NCBI RefSeq assembly: GCF_034651555.1
Contig: NZ_JAYEEQ010000001.1
Coordinates: 434,001-498,000 of the forward strand
DNA from: Aurantibrevibacter litoralis
Lineage (GTDB): Bacteria; Bacteroidota; Bacteroidia; Flavobacteriales; Flavobacteriaceae
Length of the DNA stretch: 64,000 nt
Direction: 5' to 3'
The notes beneath the pieces are model-generated. The model searched no databases. It was given only the letters and a program-made list of their open reading frames with translations, and had not been told where the DNA came from. The translations under genes and the position numbers were made by a program. Below are positions 45,235 through 54,649 of this stretch, piece by piece; within the stretch, counting starts at the first letter, position 1, and every line of letters starts with the position of its first letter.

Positions 45235-48200
45235 ATGAAAAAAATTGCAAGCATATTATTTTTTTTAACGGCATTAAGCAGTTCAATTTTTGCCCAACAG
45301 AACCAAATAAAGGGTAGTGTAATTGATATTCAGGGCGATCCTGTAATAGGTGCTACCGTAAGGGAGAAAGGTGCCCAAAATTATACGATTACGGATTTTG
45401 ATGGATTATTTCAATTAGCGCCAAAGCAGGAATTGCCGGTAACCCTTCAAATAAGTGCTGTAGGGTCTCAAACCTTAGAATTGGAAATTTATGAAATTAC
45501 AGAAAGCCTTCTTGATATTAGTCTTAAACCGGGTAACGTATTAGATGAGGTGGTGGTTATCGCTTATGGTTCAAGAGAGCGTAAGAATTTAATAGGAAGT
45601 GTTACCAAAGTAGACCCTACTGAAACCAAAAATATTGCTGTGGGTAGTTTGGATGCACAACTTCAAGGTAAGGTGTCCGGTGTTCAGATTTCGTCACCGA
45701 CGGGAGTTCCCGGCGAGGTGTCTAACATAAGGGTTCGGGGCGCCACCTCTATCAACGCCAGTAATGACCCGCTTTATGTTGTAGATGGGGTCTTTATTAA
45801 TGCCAATAGTTTGCAAACGATTAACACAGGAGGAAAAGCAACCTCGCCCATTGCAGATATAAGTCCCAGTGATATAGAAAGTATTGAGGTGCTTAAAGAT
45901 GCTTCTGCAACGGCTTTGTACGGATCTAGAGGTGCCAATGGTGTAATACTAATTACCACAAAAAGAGGAAATTATAATCAGAAACCCACCATTAACCTCA
46001 ATGTATCCTCAGGATTTTCACAAAATATTAATTTATGGGATCTTACAACAGGTCCGGAACATGCCGAATTGGTAAATGATTGGTGGTTAAATACCGGGAG
46101 AGATAACCCAAGTCTTAACCGTACTTTTGAAAATAGACCCTACCGCCCTTTTTCTGAAGGCGGTAGAGGACTGCCTGAAGAACAAGAAACGTTTGATCGC
46201 TTAGGTGAAATTTTCCGAACAGGTTTTACGCAAAACTATGATGCTTCACTTAGTGGTGGTACAGCGGACACCAAATACTATTTGGCCGGTAGTTATACCT
46301 CTCAAGAAGCTACCATAAAAATCATTGATTTTCAGCGCGCTAGCGCAAAATTTAACTTAGATCAGAAAATTAATGATAAGGTACAGGTAGGTATAAGCAA
46401 CAGCTTTACCCGAACACATCGTACCCAAGCCAGAGCCGGAGATGGTCCACGTGGCGGACTGCTTCAAGCAGCCTTACACACGCCCACCAATCTTTCGCCA
46501 TTTAATGAAGAGGGTGTATTGGTTGGAAGAACGGGTTTCGACAATGTTACTTTGCTCATAGAGAATTACGATGTACAATCTACGAGTACAAGGTATATTG
46601 GGAATTTTTACGTAAATGCAGATATTATTCCGGGTCTTACCTTTAGAAGTACCTTTGGTGTAGATTATAATATTTATGACGAATCGGAGTTCTGGAATAC
46701 ATTTCTTATTGAGGGTAGTCAGGGCGGATTGGCAACATCAAGTATCTCGCAAAATACAAATTGGATCAATGAACAAACATTGTCGTATCGTAAAACGTTC
46801 AACAAAAAGCATTCCTTAGGCGTTTTACTCGGAAATACACTGCAGAGTGAGGTATTAGAACGTACGTTTGCTGAGGGTCGAGGGTTTGCCAATAATGAAT
46901 TTAAAATAATCTCATCGGCTTCTAGTACGCTGGCAACTCAAAACTGGACAAAGAGCACTCTTGCATCATTCTTTACTCGAGTTGATTACAATTTTGACAA
47001 CAAATATTTAATTGATGTTAGTTTACGAGCCGACGGATCTTCAAGATTTGGCTCCGACAATAGGTGGGGTTATTTTCCTGCAGTAGGAGGCGCTTGGCGT
47101 ATTAGTGATGAAGATTTTTTTGAAAATGTCAAAGGAATAGACTTTTTAAAACTTCAAGCTAGTTTTGGGCTCACCGGCAATCAGAATGGAATTGGAAATT
47201 TTGCTTCACGAGGGTTATGGACAGGCGGTGCGTCGTATCAGGGTAATCCCGGAATTGCGCCACAACAGTTAGGTAATGAGAGTCTTAGTTGGGAGAAAAC
47301 GAGACAGTTTAATATTGGTTTAGATGTAGGTCTTTTTAAGAACAGACTTGTAGTCGAGGGAAACTTTTATGATAAATATACCACCGATGCCTTGCTGCAA
47401 ATACCATTGGCGGGCTCTACCGGTTTCGATTCTTTCTGGAGTAATGCGGCGGAGATCAGTAATAAAGGTTTTGAATTGTCCGTAAAATCTGTAAATATAG
47501 ACACTAAGAATTTCACCTGGACCACCGATTTTAACATCGCTAGAAATGTAAATAATATTGAAAAATTAGATAACCCGCTCCGATTTGGAAGTAGAAATCT
47601 AATCTTGATGGAGGAAGGAAACCCATTGTATTCCTTTTGGGTTTATAAGCAGTTGTTTGTAGATCCGCAAACGGGTGATGCGGTTTTTGAAGATGTTAAC
47701 GGTGATGGAGTAATAACCACAGACGACCGAAAAATTGATGGAAGTATATGGCCGGATTTCTTTGGAGGCATTACCAATACCTTTACGTATAAGGGTTTTG
47801 ATCTCAATGTGTTTTTTGCCTATTCCTATGGCAATGAGATTTATAATCACAATGCTTTTTTCGGTGGTTCGGTGGGAGCCAGAGGACCAGAAGGAAGGGT
47901 TAATTTCGCCGATAATTTACGCCGATGGCAACAACCCGGAGATATTACCGATGTACCCAGGCCCGATGGTATCAACATTAATAATTATAGGGATGGTACA
48001 GGTCGCTTTCTAGAAGATGGTTCTTTCCTGCGTCTTCGGTCACTTGATTTTGGATATACGCTCCCAAGCACCCTTTCAGAAAAATTAGGGATTCAAAAGG
48101 CGCGGCTCTTCTTTACAGGAACCAACCTTCTTCTGTTTACCAATTATACCGGTGCAGATCCCGAAGCCAGTGCCAGTGCGGCTCCTAATGCACAAGGCAT

Positions 48201-48261
48201 CGATTTGGGGACGCCACCGCAACCAAGAACTTTTCAAATAGGAGCAAATCTTACCTTTTAA
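45235..48261 (+). CDS. SusC/RagA-family TonB-linked outer-membrane transporter 3
   Basis: 1008 residues: signal peptide (MKKIASILFFLTALSSSIFAQ), carboxypeptidase-D-like domain (IKGSVIDIQGDPVIGATV), linker LDEVVVIAYGSRERKNLIGS, plug (PLYVVDGVFIN, SATALYGSRGANG) and barrel ending ANLTF. It is from another subgroup than SusC1/2 and pairs with a RagB-type SusD. One internal Met and no Cys in 1008 residues. It starts a tightly packed run of genes reaching 58013, including redox genes, and probably imports an organosulfur ligand. Confidence 0.97.
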   Translation: MKKIASILFFLTALSSSIFAQQNQIKGSVIDIQGDPVIGATVREKGAQNYTITDFDGLFQLAPKQELPVTLQISAVGSQTLELEIYEITESLLDISLKPGNVLDEVVVIAYGSRERKNLIGSVTKVDPTETKNIAVGSLDAQLQGKVSGVQISSPTGVPGEVSNIRVRGATSINASNDPLYVVDGVFINANSLQTINTGGKATSPIADISPSDIESIEVLKDASATALYGSRGANGVILITTKRGNYNQKPTINLNVSSGFSQNINLWDLTTGPEHAELVNDWWLNTGRDNPSLNRTFENRPYRPFSEGGRGLPEEQETFDRLGEIFRTGFTQNYDASLSGGTADTKYYLAGSYTSQEATIKIIDFQRASAKFNLDQKINDKVQVGISNSFTRTHRTQARAGDGPRGGLLQAALHTPTNLSPFNEEGVLVGRTGFDNVTLLIENYDVQSTSTRYIGNFYVNADIIPGLTFRSTFGVDYNIYDESEFWNTFLIEGSQGGLATSSISQNTNWINEQTLSYRKTFNKKHSLGVLLGNTLQSEVLERTFAEGRGFANNEFKIISSASSTLATQNWTKSTLASFFTRVDYNFDNKYLIDVSLRADGSSRFGSDNRWGYFPAVGGAWRISDEDFFENVKGIDFLKLQASFGLTGNQNGIGNFASRGLWTGGASYQGNPGIAPQQLGNESLSWEKTRQFNIGLDVGLFKNRLVVEGNFYDKYTTDALLQIPLAGSTGFDSFWSNAAEISNKGFELSVKSVNIDTKNFTWTTDFNIARNVNNIEKLDNPLRFGSRNLILMEEGNPLYSFWVYKQLFVDPQTGDAVFEDVNGDGVITTDDRKIDGSIWPDFFGGITNTFTYKGFDLNVFFAYSYGNEIYNHNAFFGGSVGARGPEGRVNFADNLRRWQQPGDITDVPRPDGININNYRDGTGRFLEDGSFLRLRSLDFGYTLPSTLSEKLGIQKARLFFTGTNLLLFTNYTGADPEASASAAPNAQGIDLGTPPQPRTFQIGANLTF

Positions 48262-48302
48262 AGGGTACTAGTTTTTAATTCAAACATACAAATACAGAAC
48301 TA

Positions 48303-49658
48303 ATGAAACGTTTAAAAAATATAAATACCAACATACTTTTTGTTTTTCTTTTCGCTGTAATCCAATTTGGGTGCGAAGATTTTTTGGATGTAGAACCGCG
48401 AGAATCTGTTTCAGACGAGTCGACCATTGTTGATAATACATCCTCTGAGACTGCCATTAGAGGCGTTTACAGTGCTTTGGGAAGCGCCGGGTATTACGGT
48501 ATTTCTTTTCAATCCATAGGATATTTTTCTGGTGACAATATTCAGTGGACAGGTTCGCAATCTCAAGTTCAAGAATTTATCAATCACCGCGTAAATCCGG
48601 AAAATTCTACCATAGCTGCAGCATGGGTTTCCATTTATGAAACCATCAACCGAGCTAATAATGTAATCCAAAAGGTTCCCTTAGTTAATGATGAAAGTTT
48701 TTCTCAGGCCGATAGGAACCGAATTATTGGCGAGGCCTACTTTATTCGCGCATTGGCTTATTTCGATTTGGCAAGAACTTTTGGTGGCGTGCCAATAATA
48801 ACCCAACCAACAATTTCACCCACAGACAATAGTGGCATAGGACGAAACACACTAGCGGAAACCTACGCCCAAGTTCTTAGCGATTTAGAGACGGCAGAGC
48901 CGTTGTTACCGCAAACTACGGATCGTTTTAGAGCTACGCAGAAAACAGTTTGGGGATTAAAATCCCGTTTTTATCTCTATCAAGAGAATTGGGCTTTGGC
49001 GGAAGATTTTGCTACCCGTTTAATAGACGACAACGACTATGAGCTCGTGGCACCTTACAACGCTTTTTTTGCCGATGATGTGAGAGGTACGGTAGAATCT
49101 GTTTTTGAAATTTTTTATAATGGTACTACGGAAGTAAATAATCATAGGGCGCAATGGCAGCCGCAAACACGAGGCGGTACAAGACAGTGGGCTCCCAACG
49201 ATTCTATTGTTGCCCTATTAAACAATCCTGATATTGGCGGCAATAGAAACACTATTATAGCTCAGGATAATCAGGGCAGATGGTATGGTGATCTTTATTA
49301 TAGGGTTCCGGCCTCTGATCCTTCTTATGTTATTCGGATAGCTGAAATATATCTTATTCGGGCAGAAGCTCGTGCCCAACAAGGCAAACTCAATGAGGCA
49401 CTAACCGATCTAAATGCGGTTAGAGCGCGCGCCGGTTTGCCCAATAGCAGTGCCATTTCCCAAGTTGATATTTTGTTAGCTATAGAAAACGAAAGAAGGG
49501 TAGAGTTTCTTCAAGAACCGCACCGTTGGTTCGATTTGGTAAGAACAGGAAGGGCACCTGAGGTGCTTAACCTTTCAGACGCCAATAGATTTATTATGCC
49601 AATTCCTATCGATCAAATTTTGGCCGATGACTCACTAGTGCAAAACCCAGGATATTAA
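48303..49658 (+). CDS. SusD/RagB-family surface lipoprotein 3
   Basis: 451 residues, lipoprotein signal ending AVIQFGC followed by EDFLDVEP, typical of RagB/SusD with acidic surface-export signal. TPR-like core: EAYFIRALAYFDLARTFGGVP, WGLKSRFYLYQENWALAEDFA; C-terminal ENERRVEFLQEPHRWFDLVR. Just one internal Met and only the lipobox Cys; SusD1 and SusD2 have roughly a dozen Met each. 41 bp after susC3. Confidence 0.96.
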   Translation: MKRLKNINTNILFVFLFAVIQFGCEDFLDVEPRESVSDESTIVDNTSSETAIRGVYSALGSAGYYGISFQSIGYFSGDNIQWTGSQSQVQEFINHRVNPENSTIAAAWVSIYETINRANNVIQKVPLVNDESFSQADRNRIIGEAYFIRALAYFDLARTFGGVPIITQPTISPTDNSGIGRNTLAETYAQVLSDLETAEPLLPQTTDRFRATQKTVWGLKSRFYLYQENWALAEDFATRLIDDNDYELVAPYNAFFADDVRGTVESVFEIFYNGTTEVNNHRAQWQPQTRGGTRQWAPNDSIVALLNNPDIGGNRNTIIAQDNQGRWYGDLYYRVPASDPSYVIRIAEIYLIRAEARAQQGKLNEALTDLNAVRARAGLPNSSAISQVDILLAIENERRVEFLQEPHRWFDLVRTGRAPEVLNLSDANRFIMPIPIDQILADDSLVQNPGY

Positions 49659-49676
49659 TCATAAAAATAGTATACC

Positions 49677-51026
49677 ATGACTCAGACAAATCCTAAGCAA
49701 GATTTAAGGCAATGGAAATCAATAGAAAAAATCAGTTTCAGGTTCTTTTTTGTTTATTTTTTAATCCTTATCCTTCCCCTAAATTGGATTTTTTTTCAGG
49801 ATTTAGGAGACATCGTGGCAGGCTCCGTACATTATAGTGATATTTTTCACCTTTCACGGTACACGACAAGTTTCTTTTCCGATATTCCCTCTTTTGCAGA
49901 CTGGGGCATAGCTGCCATTATTGGATTAGTAGTAACATTGGTTTGGACTTTACTAGAAAAAAAGGAAAGGGATTACAATTACTGGCACTATATCTTGAGA
50001 GTCATCCTACGATATAGACTGGCACTTGCAGTTATAGCTTACGGATTTATAAAACTTTTTCCGTTACAAGCGCCGTATCCTTCAATAAGTCACTTAAATA
50101 CGACATACGGAGCCATAAGCACTTGGAAGTTATTTTCGCTGAGTCTTGGTATTGTACCTTCTTATGAATCATTTCTCGGGTTTGTTGAATTGTTTGCGGG
50201 TATTTTGCTTTTGTTCAAAAGAACGACAACAATTGGGGCTTTTATCATTATTTCATTTACAGGAAATGTTGTTTTTTCAAACTTAGCTTACGAGGGCGGC
50301 GAGTTAGTCTACAGTTTGTTTCTGGTAAGTATCGCCTTGTTTTTAGTGGCTTATGATTTACCACGCCTTTATAATCTATTGGTGGTAGAAAGACCTACGA
50401 TTCCGAATTACTACAAACCGGTTTTTGCAACCGCAAAAAGCAGAAATGCAAGATTTTTTCTGAAGAGTGCTTTTATTTTTAGTTGTGTTTTTCTTTTTGG
50501 GTACCTTACTTATGTAGGATATAAGAATGGTACGGGTCAGTTTCCAAATACCCCGGGATTAGTGAATGCCAGTGGCATTTATAATGTTAAAACCTTTAGC
50601 GTGGAAGGAGATACCTTACAATATTCCCAAAGGCATCCTCAGCGTTGGAAAGATGTGGTTTTTGAAGAATGGAACACCTTAAGTGTGCGATCAAACATTC
50701 CTGTAAAAGCAGCAAACAGCAATGTGACCTATATAGCTGCAAATGAAGCCGAAAGAAATTATGAGTTCGAAGGTATTGGGGACAGGCACTATTACAGTTA
50801 CGAAATAGACAACGATCAAAATAAGATCATTTTGCAAAATAGAAATCCCCAGCATTTGGGGGATAAATTGTATTTGCATTATGAACGGCCCAATGATAAA
50901 TCTATTATTTTAAATGGGAGCGACCACAATGGCAGGAAACTGTATGTAGAACTTGAAAAGATAGATAAGAAGTACCTCCTTAAGGAAGCAGCCGAGAAAG
51001 GCAGACGCGGAAAGTTAGCGCTTTAA
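49677..51026 (+). CDS. DoxX-like membrane protein 1
   Basis: 449 residues. Membrane segments up to about residue 275 (FFFVYFLILILPLNWIFF, GIAAIIGLVVTLVWTLL, ALAVIAYGFIKLFP, FVELFAGILLLF) resemble DoxX/DoxD-type proteins, which include a thiosulfate:quinone oxidoreductase subunit. A soluble beta-rich C-terminal part follows. It contains no internal Met and one Cys, remarkable for a polytopic membrane protein. The tandem paralogue follows by 29 bp. Function is unknown; electron transfer with the cytochrome c is a possibility. Confidence 0.75.
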   Translation: MTQTNPKQDLRQWKSIEKISFRFFFVYFLILILPLNWIFFQDLGDIVAGSVHYSDIFHLSRYTTSFFSDIPSFADWGIAAIIGLVVTLVWTLLEKKERDYNYWHYILRVILRYRLALAVIAYGFIKLFPLQAPYPSISHLNTTYGAISTWKLFSLSLGIVPSYESFLGFVELFAGILLLFKRTTTIGAFIIISFTGNVVFSNLAYEGGELVYSLFLVSIALFLVAYDLPRLYNLLVVERPTIPNYYKPVFATAKSRNARFFLKSAFIFSCVFLFGYLTYVGYKNGTGQFPNTPGLVNASGIYNVKTFSVEGDTLQYSQRHPQRWKDVVFEEWNTLSVRSNIPVKAANSNVTYIAANEAERNYEFEGIGDRHYYSYEIDNDQNKIILQNRNPQHLGDKLYLHYERPNDKSIILNGSDHNGRKLYVELEKIDKKYLLKEAAEKGRRGKLAL

Positions 51027-51055
51027 TCCACAATTCAAATTAAAAAACTGTAATC

Positions 51056-52738
51056 ATGTCCGATACAACAACAATCGAAAAGGTTAAACAACCTCTAGAA
51101 AAAAAAGTTTCCTTGAACGGTAGGGCTAAAAGTCAAAAACCTGAAAGAGAGCATCGTAAAGATTGGAAATCCTATGAAAAAATTGGATTTCGTGTGGCCT
51201 TCATTTTTTTTATTAGTATTTGCATCCCCAATAGCCTCAATTGGTACACCCATCTTATTCATATAGATTGGTTTAATTTGCATTATCGGGACTTGTATGA
51301 TATTGCGAGGTTTGGCTCAGGTCTCAATTTCTTTGGAAATTCTATTTTTGGGAATAGTCTATTAGGATATGCCAATTGGATCATTACCCTAGGGTTTGCC
51401 ATCATTGGTGGGGTTATTTGGACGGTTTTAGATCAGAAAAGCAAGCAACCTGCTAAAGAGTATAATATGCTCTATTATTGGTTACGGGTTATCGTCAGAT
51501 ATAGGGCAGGTATAGGTATCATTGGATTTGGTTTTACAAAACTATTGCCTGTACAGATGCCTTATCCGTCCGAAGGAATCTTAAATACCGATTTTGGTGA
51601 TTTTACGCCTCAAAAGATTTTTTGGCTTTCTATAGGTATTGTGCCCTGGTATCAGATATTTTCGGGCGTGGTAGAAATATTAGCCGGGTTTCTTCTCTTT
51701 TTTAGGGGAACTGCAGCTTTAGGTGCTGCGCTTTTAATTGGTACCTTAGGAACCATAACGTATGTTAATTTTGCTTATGATGGTGGTGTTCATGTTTACG
51801 CCTCTTATTTTGTGCTTCTCGGTCTTTTCGTATTGTGGTTCTATATACCCCGCATATACAGGCTTCTTATTTTGGAAAAGTATACGATACCGGTAAATCA
51901 TTATCCTTCCCTAACAAAAAATTGGCAAAAGTACAGTCGCATTTTCTTAAAATCGGCCACCATTATTATTTTTATCGGGGTGTTTTTTTATCTGCAATAT
52001 GTTAACTTTTTGTACGATCCGTATAAGCAACCTTCCACTAAAGGAATTACGGAATTAAGAGGATACTATGATGTAGTAGATTTCAAAATCAACGGTGAAA
52101 CTATTCCATATGATCCATTGAGTCCCATTCGTTGGAAAGATGTTACCTTTGAAAAATGGACCACGTTAACCTACAAAGTGAATAAACCTACACCGCTCGA
52201 TTTGTCTAATGGAGGAGGGGATCCTATGAGAGATATAAATAGAACGTTTGAAATTGCAGGTGTAGGGGGTGGTACTCGAGTTTTTCATTATTTTGCAGAT
52301 ACGATTGAAAACAAATTGTACCTTCAAGATAAATACAAAGCGAGACCCGATCGACGGAATGTGACCGCAGGTGCGGGCGGCGACGCAGCCCATAAAGAAG
52401 CCAGATTTGCAAATTTAAACGAATTTCAACAGTCAAAAGCAGGTATTTATGCAGATAATTGGATAAGTAAGGAAGCTTGGTCGCATATTGGTGACGAAAA
52501 TCATTTTATAGATCCTCGAGCAGCCTCCACCCGTCGTGATCGGGAATTTGAGGCAAACAAGGGAAAGTATGATGAGCGCAAACGCATGGTATTGGAGTAT
52601 CAAATAAAGGACAACGGTGCTCAAGTGATACTTTCCGGTGTCAATGAAGATCAAGATTCCTTAAATATAGTGTTGCAAAGGGTAAAAAGAGACTATGTTA
52701 TTTCTAAGGGCGAACTTGAAGCGGGTAAATATGAATAA
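51056..52738 (+). CDS. DoxX-like membrane protein 2
   Basis: 560 residues. Homologous to the preceding protein: both share YGFIKLFPLQAPYPS/FGFTKLLPVQMPYPS, SLGIVPSYE/SIGIVPWYQ and a soluble C-terminal domain with RWKDV. It has a longer charged N-terminus and an insertion near the C-terminus (GGGDPMRDINRT to RRDREFEANKGK). Four internal Met, one Cys. Gene duplication in tandem suggests a heteromeric pair. The cytochrome c gene starts 2 bp after. Confidence 0.75.
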   Translation: MSDTTTIEKVKQPLEKKVSLNGRAKSQKPEREHRKDWKSYEKIGFRVAFIFFISICIPNSLNWYTHLIHIDWFNLHYRDLYDIARFGSGLNFFGNSIFGNSLLGYANWIITLGFAIIGGVIWTVLDQKSKQPAKEYNMLYYWLRVIVRYRAGIGIIGFGFTKLLPVQMPYPSEGILNTDFGDFTPQKIFWLSIGIVPWYQIFSGVVEILAGFLLFFRGTAALGAALLIGTLGTITYVNFAYDGGVHVYASYFVLLGLFVLWFYIPRIYRLLILEKYTIPVNHYPSLTKNWQKYSRIFLKSATIIIFIGVFFYLQYVNFLYDPYKQPSTKGITELRGYYDVVDFKINGETIPYDPLSPIRWKDVTFEKWTTLTYKVNKPTPLDLSNGGGDPMRDINRTFEIAGVGGGTRVFHYFADTIENKLYLQDKYKARPDRRNVTAGAGGDAAHKEARFANLNEFQQSKAGIYADNWISKEAWSHIGDENHFIDPRAASTRRDREFEANKGKYDERKRMVLEYQIKDNGAQVILSGVNEDQDSLNIVLQRVKRDYVISKGELEAGKYE

Positions 52739-52740
52739 TA

Positions 52741-53364
52741 ATGAATATGCGTATGGCTAAAAGAACGACGCCCAAATCGATGTATTCGATTATTGTTCTG
52801 ATTTGGATTAGTCTTTTTGCTTGTAACGATACCCCACCTGTTTCACTCAGAGAAAAAAATATAAGTCCACCTGAAGCAAGGGTATTAACTACATGGCCGG
52901 CTTCATTTGGTTTTGGTCGTACTGCTAAGGTCGATGAAATAAAGCGGATTGATATAGACATAAGACCAGACGGAAAAGGACTTCCAGCGGGTCAGGGCAC
53001 GGCCTTAGAGGGGAAGTCCATCTATGTACAGAAATGTGCAAGTTGTCACGGGTTGGAAGGGGAAGGAGGTACGTATGGCCGCTTGGTAGGCCATGACATG
53101 CCTTGGACGGAAGCAAAAACCATTGGCAATTATTGGCCCTATGCCACTACGATTTATGACTACATCAATAGGTCGATGCCCTTCAATGCCCCCGGGTCAT
53201 TGACCGCGGATGAAGTGTACAGTATTACCGCGTTTCTTTTGGCTGAGAACAAGATCATAGATGAGAATCAAGTGATGGATTCGGTTACTTTACCTAAAGT
53301 AATTATGCCGGCAAAGACCTATTTTGTTGTTGACGATAGAAAGGACGGAAAAGAAATCAGGTAG
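52741..53364 (+). CDS. Cytochrome c lipoprotein (SoxD/SorB-like role)
   Basis: 207 residues. Lipoprotein signal with Cys28 in ISLFAC; heme site CASCH (Cys99, Cys102, His103) and likely axial Met146 (RSMPFNA). One heme, whereas typical SoxD carries two. Directly abutting the SoxC-like gene, it is the probable electron acceptor of that enzyme, passing electrons towards a quinone or terminal oxidase. Unlike the genes before it, it has a normal Met content. Confidence 0.88.
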   Translation: MNMRMAKRTTPKSMYSIIVLIWISLFACNDTPPVSLREKNISPPEARVLTTWPASFGFGRTAKVDEIKRIDIDIRPDGKGLPAGQGTALEGKSIYVQKCASCHGLEGEGGTYGRLVGHDMPWTEAKTIGNYWPYATTIYDYINRSMPFNAPGSLTADEVYSITAFLLAENKIIDENQVMDSVTLPKVIMPAKTYFVVDDRKDGKEIR

Positions 53365-54639
53365 ATGAGATATAGCAAGGCTCTCCTAAACCGACCCGAA
53401 GAATCAAAATCGAACAATGTTGTTATGAGCAGAAGGTCTTTATTGCTGGGAGGGGCAGCCTCTGCGGCGCTCATCATGGTACAGACAGCTTTCGGTAAGA
53501 TGGTTTCCCAAAGTGCCAACGAAACAGAACGGATATTACAGGGAACTGACCCTACAAAGGTACAGGGACCGCTTCCATCAGTTATTGGAAGCAGATCCCC
53601 TTTTGAACAACCCAAAAGGTCTACCATATTTACATCTTCCCGGACACCCCTTCAAGACCTATATGGGACGATTACTCCATCCGACCTTCATTTTGAACGG
53701 CACCATGGGGGAATTCCCCTGATTGATCCCAACAACTATGAATTGTTGATTCATGGTATGGTTGAAAAACCAATGATCTTTAGTTTAAAGGACTTGAAAC
53801 GGTTTCCCTCTGTAACACGTACCTGTTTTATAGAGTGTTCGGGTAATTACCGGGGGAATAAGGAAAATTTAACCGCTCAGGATATAGCCGGGCTCACCAG
53901 TCAAAGTGAGTGGACGGGCATAATGTTGTCCACTTTGCTCCGTGAAGTAGGAGTAAGGCCCAAAGCTAGTTGGTTTTTGGCCGAAGGTGGCGATGCGGCC
54001 GTTATGACAAGGAGTATTCCGGTAGAAAAGGCATGGGAGGACGCCATGATCGTCTACGCTCAGAACGGTGAGGCCATAAGGCCAGGGCAAGGATATCCTG
54101 CCCGTTTGTTACTGCCGGGTTGGGAGGGGAATACTAGTGTAAAATGGTTGAGGCGTTTGGAATTTTCGGACCAACCTTTTATGACTAGGGAGGAAACCTC
54201 AAAATACACGGAACCCATAGGGCCAAAAAAAATAAGGCAGTTCAGTTTTACCATTGATGCCAGATCCATTATTACCTATCCATCCTATCCCTGTCAATTG
54301 GAAAAAGGTTGGGTGGAAATACGGGGATTGGCATGGAGCGGACGGGGAAAGGTAACCAAAGTCGAGGTGAGTACAGATGCTGGAAAGTCATGGCAAGAGG
54401 CCAATTTGAACACCCTTGCGTTGGACAAGGCACATGTAAGCTTCACTTACCTATGGCAATGGAAGGGTGAGCCTACGGCCATCCTAAGCAGGGTTTATGA
54501 TGAAACTGGGTACAGGCAACCTACCTATGAACAGCTCATAGCGGCACGTGGAAAAGATACTAGATATCATATAAATGCCATTACCTCTTGGGAAATACGA
54601 AAAGACGGATCGGTATTCTGTAAACCAAATAAGGCATAA
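53365..54639 (+). CDS. SoxC-like molybdopterin sulfite dehydrogenase
   Basis: 424 residues with a Tat signal (SRRSLLLGGAAS, Arg23-Arg24). Sulfite oxidase fold: TPLQDLYGTITPSDLHFERHHGG, ELLIHGMVEKPMIFSLKDL as in SoxC, and FIECSGN with Cys158 as Mo ligand, followed by a dimerisation domain (IRGLAWSGRGKVTKVEVSTDAG). SoxCD oxidises protein-bound sulfane sulfur; related SorAB oxidises sulfite. Without SoxAX, SoxYZ or SoxB here, sulfite oxidation is the likelier reaction. It begins immediately after the cytochrome c stop, indicating coupling. Confidence 0.9.
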   Translation: MRYSKALLNRPEESKSNNVVMSRRSLLLGGAASAALIMVQTAFGKMVSQSANETERILQGTDPTKVQGPLPSVIGSRSPFEQPKRSTIFTSSRTPLQDLYGTITPSDLHFERHHGGIPLIDPNNYELLIHGMVEKPMIFSLKDLKRFPSVTRTCFIECSGNYRGNKENLTAQDIAGLTSQSEWTGIMLSTLLREVGVRPKASWFLAEGGDAAVMTRSIPVEKAWEDAMIVYAQNGEAIRPGQGYPARLLLPGWEGNTSVKWLRRLEFSDQPFMTREETSKYTEPIGPKKIRQFSFTIDARSIITYPSYPCQLEKGWVEIRGLAWSGRGKVTKVEVSTDAGKSWQEANLNTLALDKAHVSFTYLWQWKGEPTAILSRVYDETGYRQPTYEQLIAARGKDTRYHINAITSWEIRKDGSVFCKPNKA

Positions 54640-54649
54640 GTAGAGAGAA

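Noticed and set aside
53365..54639. Complete Sox thiosulfate oxidation system
   Set aside because: Only a SoxC-like enzyme and a monoheme cytochrome are present; SoxAX, SoxYZ and SoxB are absent in the window.
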